Source of the DNA: Terriglobia bacterium
GTDB taxonomy: Bacteria; Acidobacteriota; Terriglobia; Terriglobales; Acidobacteriaceae
NCBI GenBank assembly: GCA_021324365.1
Contig: JAJPJE010000081.1
Coordinates: 36,691 to 100,690, forward strand
Reading direction: 5' to 3'
Length of the DNA stretch: 64,000 nt
A model generated the notes under the pieces. The model saw only the letters and a program-made list of their open reading frames with translations, made no database searches and was not told the DNA's origin. The position numbers and the translations under genes are program-made. Below, piece after piece: positions 17,618-26,121 of this stretch; the first letter of the stretch is position 1; each line of letters starts with the position of its first letter.

Positions 17618-18787
17618 TCACCCGACCTTCACTGCTTCGCGCTTGTACACGGGACTGATTTCACGCAGTCGTGCCACTGTTGCGGGGACGGTGTTCAAAA
17701 GCAGATCGACGTCCTCATTGGTATTCTGCTTGCCGAGGCTGAATCGCATGCTGGCGCGCGCCCGTTCGCCGCTTAGACCCATAGCAACCAGCACGTGTGA
17801 CGGCTCAATCGTGCCGGAAGAACAGGCGGCTCCAGTAGAGACCGCAATTCCCTTCAGGTCGAGGGCGATGACCAACGCCTCGCCTTCAATGCAGTCAAAA
17901 TAGATATTAGTTGTATTCGGAGTGCGTGCGGCTAAACGGCCATTCACCCCGGCCTGATCGATCTGCTGCAGGACCGTGCGCTCAATTCGATCACGCATCT
18001 CACCAATACGGACAACACTGCCATCTTCAAATCCCAACTTCGCCATTTCTGCGGCTTTGCCTAAAGCCACGATGCCGGGAACATTCTCTGTTCCCGCGCG
18101 GCGCATACGCTCATGGCGTCCACCATAGAGCATCGGCTGCAGCAAAGTCCCCTTGCGGACGTAGAGCGCACCTACGCCTTGCGGAGCATGAATCTTGTGT
18201 CCGGAAATACTCAGCAGATCGCATCCGGCTTCGTGTACGTCGATGCGAACCTTGCCAGCGGCCTGAATTGCGTCAGTGTGAAAATAGACGTCGGCTTCTG
18301 CGGCAATCCTCCCGATCTCTGACACGGGCTGAAGGACTCCCGTTTCATTGTTCGCCCACATGATGCTGATGAGCTTGGTATTGGATCGAATTGCGCGCCG
18401 CAGTTCGTCCAAATCGATCAGGCCTTCGCAATCGACCGGGAGATAGGTAACTTCGCAGCCCTGAGTTTCGAGATGCCTGCACGTGTTCAAAACCGCGGAA
18501 TGCTCGATTGTCGAGGTAATTACGTGATCCCCGGGTTTTACTAACCCGAAGATCGCCAGATTGTCAGCCTCCGTGCCGCCGCTGGTAAACACGATCTCAG
18601 AGGCGCGGGCGCCCAGCAGATCCGCAACCGATTCGCGCGCCTTCTCTACGGCAGCCCGGGTCTGCTGTCCATGATGATGAATAGACGAGGCATTGCCAAA
18701 CTGATCGAGGAAATACGGATGCATGGCTTCCAGAACATCAGGAAGCAACGGCGTGGTCGCGTTGTTATCGAAATAGGCCCTTTGCAT
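17618..18787 (-). CDS. iscS: Cysteine desulfurase (IscS/NifS family)
   Basis: PLP enzyme of 389 residues that removes sulfur from cysteine. [13 protein letters not shown] opens the protein; the PLP lysine is in [12 protein letters not shown] (about 205), with [10 protein letters not shown] before it. The persulfide cysteine is in [15 protein letters not shown] (about 320). The start MQRAYFDNN is chosen for homology and AGGGGA about 9 bases upstream; the longer frame is not needed. It is directly upstream of mnmA, which suggests dedication to tRNA thiolation, though it may also supply Fe-S cluster assembly. Confidence 0.94.
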   Translation of the reverse strand: MQRAYFDNNATTPLLPDVLEAMHPYFLDQFGNASSIHHHGQQTRAAVEKARESVADLLGARASEIVFTSGGTEADNLAIFGLVKPGDHVITSTIEHSAVLNTCRHLETQGCEVTYLPVDCEGLIDLDELRRAIRSNTKLISIMWANNETGVLQPVSEIGRIAAEADVYFHTDAIQAAGKVRIDVHEAGCDLLSISGHKIHAPQGVGALYVRKGTLLQPMLYGGRHERMRRAGTENVPGIVALGKAAEMAKLGFEDGSVVRIGEMRDRIERTVLQQIDQAGVNGRLAARTPNTTNIYFDCIEGEALVIALDLKGIAVSTGAACSSGTIEPSHVLVAMGLSGERARASMRFSLGKQNTNEDVDLLLNTVPATVARLREISPVYKREAVKVG

Positions 18788-18900
18788 GTGCTGAATCCCC
18801 TGCTGTGGTACTTCTATTGTAACTGCTGGCAATGCGCATTCACTTGCGGCTCGCGCAAGCCCCCCTGTAGATTGGATAACTTCACAGTTCAGGAGACGCT

Positions 18901-19560
18901 TTGTTACGCCTGTTGGCCATGCTTTTTGGTTGCGTCGCACTAATTTGCCCAGCACAAGCCCAGACAAGCTCCTCATCCACTCCACCGGATTCGCATGCTC
19001 CGGCCGCCAATCTCACGACGGGCACCAATGAATTCGGCTTCTGGGGTGGCTATTCTCCGAACTCGCCGCATGGGATCGGCATTACTTCCGATCGCAAGCT
19101 GTTCCTGCTGAACGGCTCTTACGCGCGAGTGATCGGCAATACAGATAGTGTCGCGATCAAGTACACCATTGATATTGTGCCGGTCGCATTGATCACACAA
19201 CCGGCTGAGACGTTCGTCACCAACAGCGGTGCGCTCATTTCGCACAATGCGGAAACCGTGTATGGCGGCGGTCTGGATCCGATCGGCTTTCAATTCAACT
19301 TCCGGCGCGGTCATAAGTGGCAACCATTTGCGAACACGCATGGTGGGTTTTTATATTTCGCCCAGCAGGTCCCCGTCATCGATTCGTCGCAATACAACTT
19401 CACATTCAGCTTTGGTGGTGGTGTACAGGTTTTCACGTCAGAGCGAAGCTCGTTCTCGATTGGATACAAGTATTACCATCTTTCGAACGCCAACTCGGGC
19501 AACCGCAACCCTGGCGTCGACGCAAACCTCTTCTACGCCGGGTTCAGCTTTTTCAAATAG
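18901..19560 (+). CDS. PagL-like lipid A deacylase / acyloxyacyl hydrolase family protein
   Basis: A 219-residue outer-membrane beta-barrel candidate. A signal peptide ends near ALICPAQAQ. The C-terminal part SIGYKYYHLSNANSGNRNPGVDANLFYAGFSFF resembles the PagL signature, with the catalytic His and Ser in HLSNA and a terminal aromatic residue. Alternating strands through the middle fit a barrel. It starts with TTG, 5 bases after AGGAG. It is divergent from iscS with 113 bases between. Activity on lipid A is inferred from the motif. Confidence 0.75.
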   Translation: MLRLLAMLFGCVALICPAQAQTSSSSTPPDSHAPAANLTTGTNEFGFWGGYSPNSPHGIGITSDRKLFLLNGSYARVIGNTDSVAIKYTIDIVPVALITQPAETFVTNSGALISHNAETVYGGGLDPIGFQFNFRRGHKWQPFANTHGGFLYFAQQVPVIDSSQYNFTFSFGGGVQVFTSERSSFSIGYKYYHLSNANSGNRNPGVDANLFYAGFSFFK

Positions 19561-19583
19561 AAAAGCCCGGATCGCTCCGGGCT
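19557..19583 (-). terminator. Bidirectional-type terminator between convergent genes
   Basis: Perfect 8-bp stem AGCCCGGA (19564-19571) / TCCGGGCT (19576-19583), loop TCGC. On the minus strand it is followed by TTTTCTATTT, so it best serves the citrate synthase gene. Confidence 0.75.
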
Positions 19584-19607
19584 CCCTATATCTGAATTCT
19601 GAGCTCC

Positions 19608-20747
19608 CTACTGCCGTTCGCCAATCGGAATGTACTTCTGCGGATATTCCAATCCGATGTATTCGGCGCGAGGGCGGATAAGGCGGTTGTCGTCCAATTG
19701 CTCGATGACATGCGCCGTCCAGCCGGAAACGCGGGACACAGCGAAGATCGGCGTGAAAAGGTCCAGGTCGATGCCTAGCGTGTGATAGGTCGACGCGGAG
19801 TAGAAATCAACGTTCGCATTGAGTTTCTTATCTTCGTTAATGAACTGCTCGATCCTGCGAGAAATCTGGAACCACTTGGGCTCACCGCTAGACTCACCCA
19901 GTTCCTTCGACATTTTGCGAAGATGGGTGGCGCGGGGATCCTCAGTGTGATACACGCGATGACCGAATCCTGGAACCTTCTTCTTCTGCGCCAGCATGCC
20001 GCGAACGTAATCGACCGGATCGGCTCCGGAACGATCGATGGCTTCCAGAATGCGGAAAACCGCCTCGTTTGCTCCGCCGTGCAACGGTCCTTTCAGGGTT
20101 CCGATTGCAGAAGTTATTGCAGAGTGCATGTCCGACAACGTCGCTGCAGTAACGCGGGCAGCGAATGTCGAGGCGTTCAATTCGTGGTCGGCATGCAGGA
20201 TCAGCGCGACATCAAACGCGTGTGAGGCCGTGGCCGATGGCCGCTCCCCGGTAAGCATGTACAGGAAATTGGCTGCGTGATTCAGGAAACGATCCGGTTC
20301 GACCAGCGGCAATCCTTTGCGGATGCGATCATAATACGCAACGATCATCGAAATCTGCGCGGTCAGACGTATCGCCTTACGAATATTTGCCTCGTGATCG
20401 TTACTCTTTTCCTCGGGATCGAAAAAGGCCAGCGCCGAAACGACTGTTCTCAATACGTCCATGGGCAGCGCATGACCTGGCGCCTGCCGCAACAGGCTGA
20501 TGATGCCCGCATCTACCTTGCTCTCACGCCATAAAGAAATTTGGAGTTCCTGCAGCTCCTTCTGATTGGGCATTCGGCCGAACCACAACAGGTAGCACAC
20601 TTCTTCAAAGGTAGAATGATCCGCCAGATCGTGAATATCGTATCCGCGATAGGAAAGCACGCCGCGCTCGCCATCGATGAAGCAAATCCCAGAATTTGCG
20701 GCGACAATTCCTTCCAAACCCTTCGGCGCCGAGACCATCGTCGACAT
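19608..20747 (-). CDS. gltA: Citrate synthase (short bacterial type)
   Basis: Condenses oxaloacetate and acetyl-CoA. From the MSTMVSAPKGLEG start (GAGAGGA upstream) it is 379 residues, the size of Gram-positive-like/2-methylcitrate-capable synthases. Catalytic residues are visible: His in GPLHGGANE (about 228), His in VPGFGHRVYHTEDPRA (about 268) and Asp in NVDFYSAS (about 320). The early GICFIDGERGVLSYRGYDIHDL is typical. The long N-terminal extension in the same frame is probably untranslated. 2-Methylcitrate activity cannot be excluded. Confidence 0.93.
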   Translation of the reverse strand: MSTMVSAPKGLEGIVAANSGICFIDGERGVLSYRGYDIHDLADHSTFEEVCYLLWFGRMPNQKELQELQISLWRESKVDAGIISLLRQAPGHALPMDVLRTVVSALAFFDPEEKSNDHEANIRKAIRLTAQISMIVAYYDRIRKGLPLVEPDRFLNHAANFLYMLTGERPSATASHAFDVALILHADHELNASTFAARVTAATLSDMHSAITSAIGTLKGPLHGGANEAVFRILEAIDRSGADPVDYVRGMLAQKKKVPGFGHRVYHTEDPRATHLRKMSKELGESSGEPKWFQISRRIEQFINEDKKLNANVDFYSASTYHTLGIDLDLFTPIFAVSRVSGWTAHVIEQLDDNRLIRPRAEYIGLEYPQKYIPIGERQ

Positions 20748-21006
20748 AGTTCCTCTCAAGAAAACGGAATTATTACCTAAAACAACAGATGCTATGAACC
20801 CACTGTGAGTATCCCCAGTTGCGGTCAGCGATCCAACGGTTTCCCCTGGAAAAGTGAAAACAACCTTTATATCGGAAAAAATCGCTGTTTTCCAATGGCC
20901 CGGCCCGGGCTTGCGGCAGTTACGGACCACCCAGCCGACAAAAAGCGTTGATTCCGGCACTCACTACCGGGCCAAGGTATCTCACTACATGTTGCGGACA
21001 AAGAGG

Positions 21007-21022
21007 TGTGATTTGAGTCACT
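21007..21022. promoter_or_regulatory. CRP/FNR-type palindrome upstream of gltA
   Basis: TGTGATTTGAGTCACT closely fits TGTGA-N6-TCACA. It lies 260 bases upstream of the citrate synthase start and just after the minus-strand RsbW-like gene. Confidence 0.4.
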
Positions 21023-21061
21023 CTTTTCGGTGAGCCTGAAACCAGGCTGCCCGTCAGCGTG

Positions 21062-21085
21062 TGCCCGGGCGTGCGCAAGCCCAGG
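21062..21085 (-). terminator. GC-rich hairpin after the RsbW-like gene
   Basis: GCCCGGGC (21062-21069) and GCCCAGGC (21078-21085) pair with one G-U. It lies directly behind the stop of the upstream gene but lacks a U-tract. Confidence 0.35.
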
Positions 21086-21090
21086 CAAAG

Positions 21091-21528
21091 CTACTTCTTG
21101 CGCATGTAGATCTCGGTTCCGCCATTGCGTACCTGTACTTCGTCCATCAGTTCGTTAATCAGGTAAATTCCGCGGCCGTGGTTCGAATACAGGTTTTCCC
21201 CACAGGTCGGATTGGCGAGGGCCATGGGGTCGTAGCCATTGCCGGGGTCCCGCACCACGATGAGGATACCGTGTTGCTCATCGCAGCCCACGCAGCATTC
21301 GATGGTCTTTTCCGGGTTGCACTGGCAGCCATGGGTAATTGCATTCGCCAAAGCCTCACGCAAGGCAGTCTCGATTTCGAGTTCTTTGCCTTCGGCGCAC
21401 TTCATCTCGGTGGCAAGCGCCAGCACGCTTTGTACAACTGCGCTGATTCTGTTGATGTCGGCTTTTAGACTAATGTCGATTCGAACCGATAACTTATCCC
21501 TGTCGAATTCGACCTTCTCCGTTGGCAT
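21091..21528 (-). CDS. RsbW/SpoIIAB-like ATP-binding protein (anti-sigma factor type)
   Basis: A 145-residue stand-alone GHKL ATPase. The N box is EALANAITHG (about 60-69), the G1 box is DPGNGYDP (about 93-100), and G2 is NHGRGIYLI (about 115-123). This composition is that of serine-protein kinases/anti-sigma factors of the RsbW class. No anti-anti-sigma (STAS) gene or sigma gene is adjacent. It sits downstream of the fliS-fliD-flaG-flagellin cluster on the same strand, with 130 bases between, so a link to motility or stress control is possible but unproven. Confidence 0.85.
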   Translation of the reverse strand: MPTEKVEFDRDKLSVRIDISLKADINRISAVVQSVLALATEMKCAEGKELEIETALREALANAITHGCQCNPEKTIECCVGCDEQHGILIVVRDPGNGYDPMALANPTCGENLYSNHGRGIYLINELMDEVQVRNGGTEIYMRKK

Positions 21529-21658
21529 CCGTAAGGCCGCCTCTCAGCCCTATTTGACAAGATTGTAGCTGGGTTAGGAATCCCGGAACAGAGGTTACAC
21601 GCTCCTGCCGAAAAACCAAAGTTTCGGGAAGCGATTTACAGGCACAAATGGGTGATTT

Positions 21659-22081
21659 TCAGGCTGTCCAGCTGATTCCTTCGGAATTCCCAGCAACAGG
21701 AGATTCTTGCTGCCGAAGAGTTTCGTCGATGTGTCGCCATGCATCGCACACTTCGGTAACACTCGCGATGACTGCATTGAGAATGGCAGGGGAGGCCTGG
21801 ACCTGTCCTTCCATGATTTGGGCTCGCGTGACGCAATAAAACCGATTCAGGCCTCTGGCCACTTCGCCTCCGCGGTCAAAGTCCAGCGTTCCCTGAAGGT
21901 AACCCAAGATTGTCAGCGCGTGTTGCAATTCCGCCGATCGTTTCGCAAGATTGCCCTTCTCAGTGGCAGCAACTGCCCTGGCGAGATCGGCGATCAAACC
22001 TTCGTACAGCGAAACGACAAGACCGACGCGCGAGGCGCCATTTGCCTGCGATTTACGATAGGTTGCGGTCAGATCGATCAT
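21659..22081 (-). CDS. fliS: Flagellin export chaperone FliS
   Basis: Binds flagellin in the cytoplasm and prevents its premature polymerisation. The 140-residue helical protein shows AYRKSQ-like TYRKSQANGASRVGLVVSLYEGLIADL, then ELQHALTILGYLQGTLDFDRGGEVARGLNRFY, both typical of FliS. Its start overlaps the fliD stop by four bases (ATGA), which implies translational coupling. The C-terminal tail after about residue 125 is short and polar. Confidence 0.93.
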   Translation of the reverse strand: MIDLTATYRKSQANGASRVGLVVSLYEGLIADLARAVAATEKGNLAKRSAELQHALTILGYLQGTLDFDRGGEVARGLNRFYCVTRAQIMEGQVQASPAILNAVIASVTEVCDAWRHIDETLRQQESPVAGNSEGISWTA

Positions 22082-23430
22082 TTGGAGTTCGCTTTACTAG
22101 CCGACGGCAGTGCCGCCAAGATCGCATCGATTTGATTCATGGTGGTGGGAAAGGATCGGAGCAGCGCGTCGACCTGTTCGAACTGGGTCAGCAGCCCTTG
22201 TTCTTCCGTATTCAGCCGGTCGTTCATGTCATCGATTTGGTGCTGTAATGCTGTGCCTGTGTCGGCAATTCCCTTCAAATCGACGGTTATCGCTCCGCTA
22301 GTCGCGTTCAAGATAGAAGTTAAGGTTTTGTTCAGCGCGGAGGCGAATCCAGTGGGGCTGGTGGACTGAAAGAAATTCTGTAGAGCGTCTGAGTTCTCGG
22401 CCAGTGCAGAAGCCAGAGTCTGAGTGTCCGTCAGCAACGTGCCATCATCTTGTACCCTGATACCCAAGTCATACAGCGTAGATACCCGGATGTTGCCTTC
22501 CAGCTCAAAACTCACGGCCTGCTCGACCGTCTGTTGAATCGCACGCAACGTGGAATCACCAGCCAATGGACCCGAAGTCTTGCTCATCTGATCGTAGTGG
22601 AACTGCGCACCGATGGCCTGGATCGCTGAGTTATACGCATCGACGAACGTCGTGATCGCCTGTTCTGCCTGGGAGGTGTCTCGCTGCACACTTAAAATCG
22701 CGGTACCCTGAGTCGCGCTATTCAGTGTAAGTGTGACGCCCGCAATCACCGTAGTCATCACGTTACTGGCGCTATCAATGGGAACCCCATCAACCGTCAG
22801 TGAAGCATCTTTTGCGCTGGCGGATTCCTGGAACTCGAAGCCAATCGTGTCTCCTGAAATCGTGATCTCATTTGCCAGGCCCGTATTGTTGCTGAGTACA
22901 GTCAGCCGCGAACCAGTGGCATCGGTGATCACATTCGCAGTCACGCCTGCGTTCTGGCTATTGATGGTCGTAGCAATCGTCTGCAGTGTGTCGCCCTGGT
23001 TCACGTTAATGCTCAGCGGAGCACTCGAACCCAACTGGAGTTGAAAGTCTCCCGCCGAAAATGTCTGCTTTGACTGGAACGGCTTCGAGTACCACGAAGA
23101 TCCGCTTGCGATGTGATCAATGGAAATCTGGTGCTGGGAAATCGCGGCTGCCGAAGTTGCCATGGCGCTGATTGCGGCCGGCTGTGACGACGTTACAGCA
23201 CGCGCGGCCAGGCTTCCTACAAAGTTGCCCAGTTCCTGGACGGCTGACTGCAAGCTCTCCAGTTTGGTTTGAATGTTTGTCAAGGCGGAGGCCTGCGACT
23301 GCAGCGCAGCCTGTTGCCGCTGCATCTGTGTTAAGGGCGCCCTCTGCAATGACATTAACTGGTCGACAGTACCTTGGACATCAATTCCAGAACCCGAGGT
23401 CAGACTTCCGACATTCAATTGAAGTGCCAT
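22078..23430 (-). CDS. fliD: Flagellar hook-associated protein 2 (filament cap)
   Basis: A 450-residue FliD. The N-terminal coiled-coil region has VGSLTSGSGIDVQGTVDQLMSLQRAPL, followed by LTNIQTKLESLQSAV. Central domains hold ISIDHIASGSSWYSKPF and the VSINVNQGDTLQTIATTIN-type segment. The C-terminus carries LNKTLTSILNATSGAI and a helical region with DDMNDRLNTEEQGLLTQFEQVDALL. The cap promotes flagellin assembly at the filament tip. It lies between flaG (8 bases upstream) and fliS. Confidence 0.94.
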   Translation of the reverse strand: MALQLNVGSLTSGSGIDVQGTVDQLMSLQRAPLTQMQRQQAALQSQASALTNIQTKLESLQSAVQELGNFVGSLAARAVTSSQPAAISAMATSAAAISQHQISIDHIASGSSWYSKPFQSKQTFSAGDFQLQLGSSAPLSINVNQGDTLQTIATTINSQNAGVTANVITDATGSRLTVLSNNTGLANEITISGDTIGFEFQESASAKDASLTVDGVPIDSASNVMTTVIAGVTLTLNSATQGTAILSVQRDTSQAEQAITTFVDAYNSAIQAIGAQFHYDQMSKTSGPLAGDSTLRAIQQTVEQAVSFELEGNIRVSTLYDLGIRVQDDGTLLTDTQTLASALAENSDALQNFFQSTSPTGFASALNKTLTSILNATSGAITVDLKGIADTGTALQHQIDDMNDRLNTEEQGLLTQFEQVDALLRSFPTTMNQIDAILAALPSASKANSK

Positions 23431-23437
23431 AGTCGCC

Positions 23438-23731
23438 TTACGATTTCACGTCGAGGTTTGGTTTCTGCATCTCCTGCTGGATCTGTTGCTCGATACTGTC
23501 GGCAACGTTGAGCACCTGCTGTGACGGGACCTGACTGATGATCTGGCCCGTTTCAGCCTCCACCAGGCGATACACCGTATTCTTTTCATCGTCAGTCTCG
23601 CGCTCGAGCTTCAGTGTGCCCGGTGAGTTCTCCGGGACCGAAATATCCGGGGACCCGGTACGCACCGCAGCACCTGGACGTTGATCATACCGGTCGACTA
23701 CTGCGGGAATTGTGACTGGCTGGACCTGCAT
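23438..23731 (-). CDS. flaG: FlaG-family flagellar protein
   Basis: A 97-residue FlaG homologue. After a variable polar N-terminus comes the conserved core LKLERETDDEKNTVYRLVEAETGQIISQVPSQQVLNVADSIEQQI. This matches the usual FlaG pattern of two strands and a helix. FlaG influences filament length in other bacteria. It is 7 bases upstream of fliD, and 78 bases behind the flagellin stop with a strong hairpin in between. Confidence 0.9.
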   Translation of the reverse strand: MQVQPVTIPAVVDRYDQRPGAAVRTGSPDISVPENSPGTLKLERETDDEKNTVYRLVEAETGQIISQVPSQQVLNVADSIEQQIQQEMQKPNLDVKS

Positions 23732-23767
23732 ATTTGCCTCCCACTATCGCAGGACCCGGAAGCAGGT

Positions 23768-23799
23768 CCCCACACCTGCCAGATCCGACAGGTGTGGGG
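23768..23799 (-). terminator. Strong hairpin between flagellin and flaG
   Basis: A perfect 11-bp stem CCCCACACCTG (23768-23778) / CAGGTGTGGGG (23789-23799) with a 10-base loop. No U-tract follows, so it may stabilise the flagellin mRNA or attenuate, rather than fully stop, transcription into flaG-fliD-fliS. Confidence 0.6.
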
Positions 23800-23809
23800 T
23801 CTCTGCAAA

Positions 23810-24667
23810 TTACTTCAGCAGCGAAAGCACAGATTGCTGCATCTGGTTGGCCTGCGCCAGGGCCGAAATGCCGGTCTGGCTCAGGATGTTGTACTTGGTG
23901 AGGTTCGCGACTTCCGCGGGAATATCGGCAGCGCGGATACCATCTTCCGCGGCTGACAGGTTCTGGACTTGGTTGTTCATCACGTTAGTGGCTGCCTGCA
24001 ACTGGTTAACGTAGGCGCCGATTTGACCGCGGAGGCCCGCGACACCGGCGATTGCAGTATTGATGCTCCCAAGCTCAGTTTGTGCGGTAGCTGCATCAGT
24101 GAAACCGGCAGCTGTGAGTGCCGCCGTTGCGGAGTTGACAGTTCCGAGATGGGTGGCATCCACCTGGCCGAGGGCTGTGCCGACTGTCAGCGAAGTATCG
24201 CCACTGCTGCTGCCGTCACTCATGAAAATTTTCAGTGTCGCATTGGCTGCGGCAAAAACAACCTGTCCGTTGTACGTGGTATTGGTGCCGATCTTGCCGA
24301 TTTCGTCCTGAATCTGCAGGTATTCCTGATTTAAGGCGGTAATCTGATCGGCTGAAACCGTTCCGTTCGCCGCTTCCGTCGCCAGCGTCACAGCGCGGTT
24401 CAACAGCGACGTGATCTGCCCTAGAGCTCCATCGGCGACTTGCAGCATGCCCACGCCGTCGGTTGCGTTGCGCGCCGATTGCGTCAAAGCCGTAACGTTA
24501 GCGTGCAAGCCGTCGGCGATCGCCAAACCGGCCGCATCGTCGGCTCCTGTGTTAATTCTCGACCCGGAGGACAGGCGGAAAAGAGTTTTTTGCAAGTTTG
24601 AATTGGTAACCGACAGCTGATTCTGTGCGGCTAAGGACGGGATGTTAGTCAGAATGCTGAGTGCCAT
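23810..24667 (-). CDS. fliC: Flagellin
   Basis: Filament subunit of 285 residues, at the short end of the family. The N-terminal D0/D1 region reads ALSILTNIPSLAAQNQL and SSGSRINTGADDAAGLAIAD; the C-terminal region reads NLSAAEDGIRAADIPAEVANLTK and QTGISALAQANQMQQSVLSLLK. The variable middle is only about 100 residues. The MALSIL start has AGGGAG 4 bases upstream; an upstream extension is rejected. A sigma-28-like promoter lies about 150 bases upstream. Confidence 0.95.
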   Translation of the reverse strand: MALSILTNIPSLAAQNQLSVTNSNLQKTLFRLSSGSRINTGADDAAGLAIADGLHANVTALTQSARNATDGVGMLQVADGALGQITSLLNRAVTLATEAANGTVSADQITALNQEYLQIQDEIGKIGTNTTYNGQVVFAAANATLKIFMSDGSSSGDTSLTVGTALGQVDATHLGTVNSATAALTAAGFTDAATAQTELGSINTAIAGVAGLRGQIGAYVNQLQAATNVMNNQVQNLSAAEDGIRAADIPAEVANLTKYNILSQTGISALAQANQMQQSVLSLLK

Positions 24668-24683
24668 ACAGGCTCCCTTCAAG

Positions 24684-24696
24684 GCCCAAATTGGGC
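24684..24696. promoter_or_regulatory. Palindrome in the flagellin leader
   Basis: GCCCAAATTGGGC lies 17 bases before the flagellin start, next to its ribosome binding site. It could be a protein-binding or translation-control site. Confidence 0.3.
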
Positions 24697-24816
24697 GGGA
24701 TTTTCGCATTCGGTTCCGTCCTGCTCACACGTTAATCGATTCCAAGACGTGCGGGCGAGCGGTTCGTCGGCCGCCCGTTGCCGGCTGACGGAACCTGAAC
24801 TTGCGTTCGTGAGGAG

Positions 24817-24844
24817 CTATCGGCACTGGTCTGGAAAATCATTA
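24817..24844 (-). promoter_or_regulatory. Sigma-28-like promoter for flagellin
   Basis: On the minus strand TAAT (24844-24841), a 16-base spacer and GCCGATAG (24824-24817) match the FliA consensus TAAA-N15-GCCGATAA. Confidence 0.6.
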
Positions 24845-24933
24845 GCGGCAGTTAACCGAACCGGCAAACAGCATGCAACGCACCCCTCACCCACGTCCGG
24901 TTACCTTCGTTTCTCTTTTGGCTTCTCCTCCGT

Positions 24934-24960
24934 TTTAGCTCTGCTCATATGTGCCGATAG
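24934..24960 (+). promoter_or_regulatory. Sigma-28-like promoter for flbD-motA-motB
   Basis: GCCGATAG at 24953-24960, about 70 bases before flbD, is identical to the -10 of the divergent flagellin promoter, including the preceding GT. The -35 side (TTTA at 24934-24937) is only a partial match. Confidence 0.5.
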
Positions 24961-25029
24961 GACGTTTGAATATGTCCAGGCGGGGAGTTCAGGGTGATCC
25001 GCGCCCGGGTTGAAACGAGGTGAGCCGCG

Positions 25030-25275
25030 ATGATTCAACTCACACGGCTAAACGGCCATACGATGGCCGTGAACTCCGATCTGATCAAGTTCATCGAACA
25101 GGCGCCTGATACGGTCATTACCCTGATCACGGGAGAAAAGGTAGTGGTGAAGGAACATGCAGCAGAGGTCATCAGCCGCATCCTGGAATTTCGTCGCGCC
25201 GTAATGACCGCGGCTGTTACCGGTCCAACCGGCACTTCGCCGGACAGCAACAAGGAACTGGAATCCATGAAGTAG
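25030..25275 (+). CDS. flbD: FlbD-family flagellar protein
   Basis: An 81-residue protein of the small FlbD family (not the Caulobacter NtrC-like FlbD). It has the usual MIQLTRLNGHTMAVNSDLIKFIE start and DTVITLITGEKVVVKE middle. A polar C-terminal tail follows. It stands first in a probable flbD-motA-motB operon, the next gene starting 18 bases after its stop. GAGGTGAGC precedes the ATG. Confidence 0.92.
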   Translation: MIQLTRLNGHTMAVNSDLIKFIEQAPDTVITLITGEKVVVKEHAAEVISRILEFRRAVMTAAVTGPTGTSPDSNKELESMK

Positions 25276-25293
25276 CAGACCACGGGGGAGGAA

Positions 25294-26121
25294 GTGGATA
25301 AAGCTACCATCGGCGGCCTCGTGGTCGCTGTCGGCGGAATTACAGCAGGACTACTGATCGAGGGCGGCAATCTTGGACAGATTCTCCAACCTACCGCCGC
25401 TATGATCGTCTTCGGCGGAACGATCGGCGCCGTACTCATCCAATTCCCTCTGCCTATCTTTCTCAGCGCCGCCAAAAGCCTGGGACAGGTCCTGATGGAC
25501 AAAGAGCACAATCCGGAAACGCTCATCACCGAGATGGTGGTTTACGCCAACAAGGCTAGACGGGACGGAATCGTTTCCCTCGACTCCGATCTTCCCAAAA
25601 TCAAGGAACCTTTTCTGAAGAAATCGCTGATGCTGGCCGTGGACGGTACCGAACCCCAGGAACTTCGAAAAATGATGGACCTGGAAACCGAAAACCAGGC
25701 AGAACGCGAAGAAAATATTCCAAAGGTGTTCGAGTCCGCGGGCGGTTTTTCTCCGACGATCGGCATCATTGGCGCAGTACTCGGGCTGATTCAGGTAATG
25801 CAGCATCTCGACAAGATCGACGAAGTAGGACGAGGTATTGCGGTGGCCTTCGTCGCAACGATCTACGGAGTGGGTGCAGCGAACATTATCTTTCTTCCGG
25901 CTGCGGGAAAGCTGAAGATCCGTATCCGCCAGCAGCAGATTGTGCGTGAAATGATGCTGGAAGGTGTGGTCTCTATTCTTGAGGGAATGAACCCACGGAT
26001 GCTCGAAACCAAGCTTCGCGGATACTTTGAACAAGCGCCCAACCAGGATGGTGCGAAGGAGAATGCTGTGTCCGGCAACCCGCTTGTGGAAAGCACGATG
26101 GAAGAGAACAGCACGCAATAA
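25294..26121 (+). CDS. motA: Flagellar motor stator protein MotA
   Basis: Inner-membrane stator subunit, 275 residues, four membrane spans. TIGGLVVAVGGITAGLLIEGG and the paired C-terminal spans around FSPTIGIIGAVLGLIQVM and AVAFVATIYGVGAANIIFLP are typical. The cytoplasmic loop has charged residues needed for rotor contact (YANKARRDGI, EENIPKVFESAG). It starts with GTG after GGGGGAGGAA. Its TAA overlaps the motB ATG, indicating coupled synthesis. The tail after about 250 is polar and variable. Confidence 0.95.
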   Translation: MDKATIGGLVVAVGGITAGLLIEGGNLGQILQPTAAMIVFGGTIGAVLIQFPLPIFLSAAKSLGQVLMDKEHNPETLITEMVVYANKARRDGIVSLDSDLPKIKEPFLKKSLMLAVDGTEPQELRKMMDLETENQAEREENIPKVFESAGGFSPTIGIIGAVLGLIQVMQHLDKIDEVGRGIAVAFVATIYGVGAANIIFLPAAGKLKIRIRQQQIVREMMLEGVVSILEGMNPRMLETKLRGYFEQAPNQDGAKENAVSGNPLVESTMEENSTQ

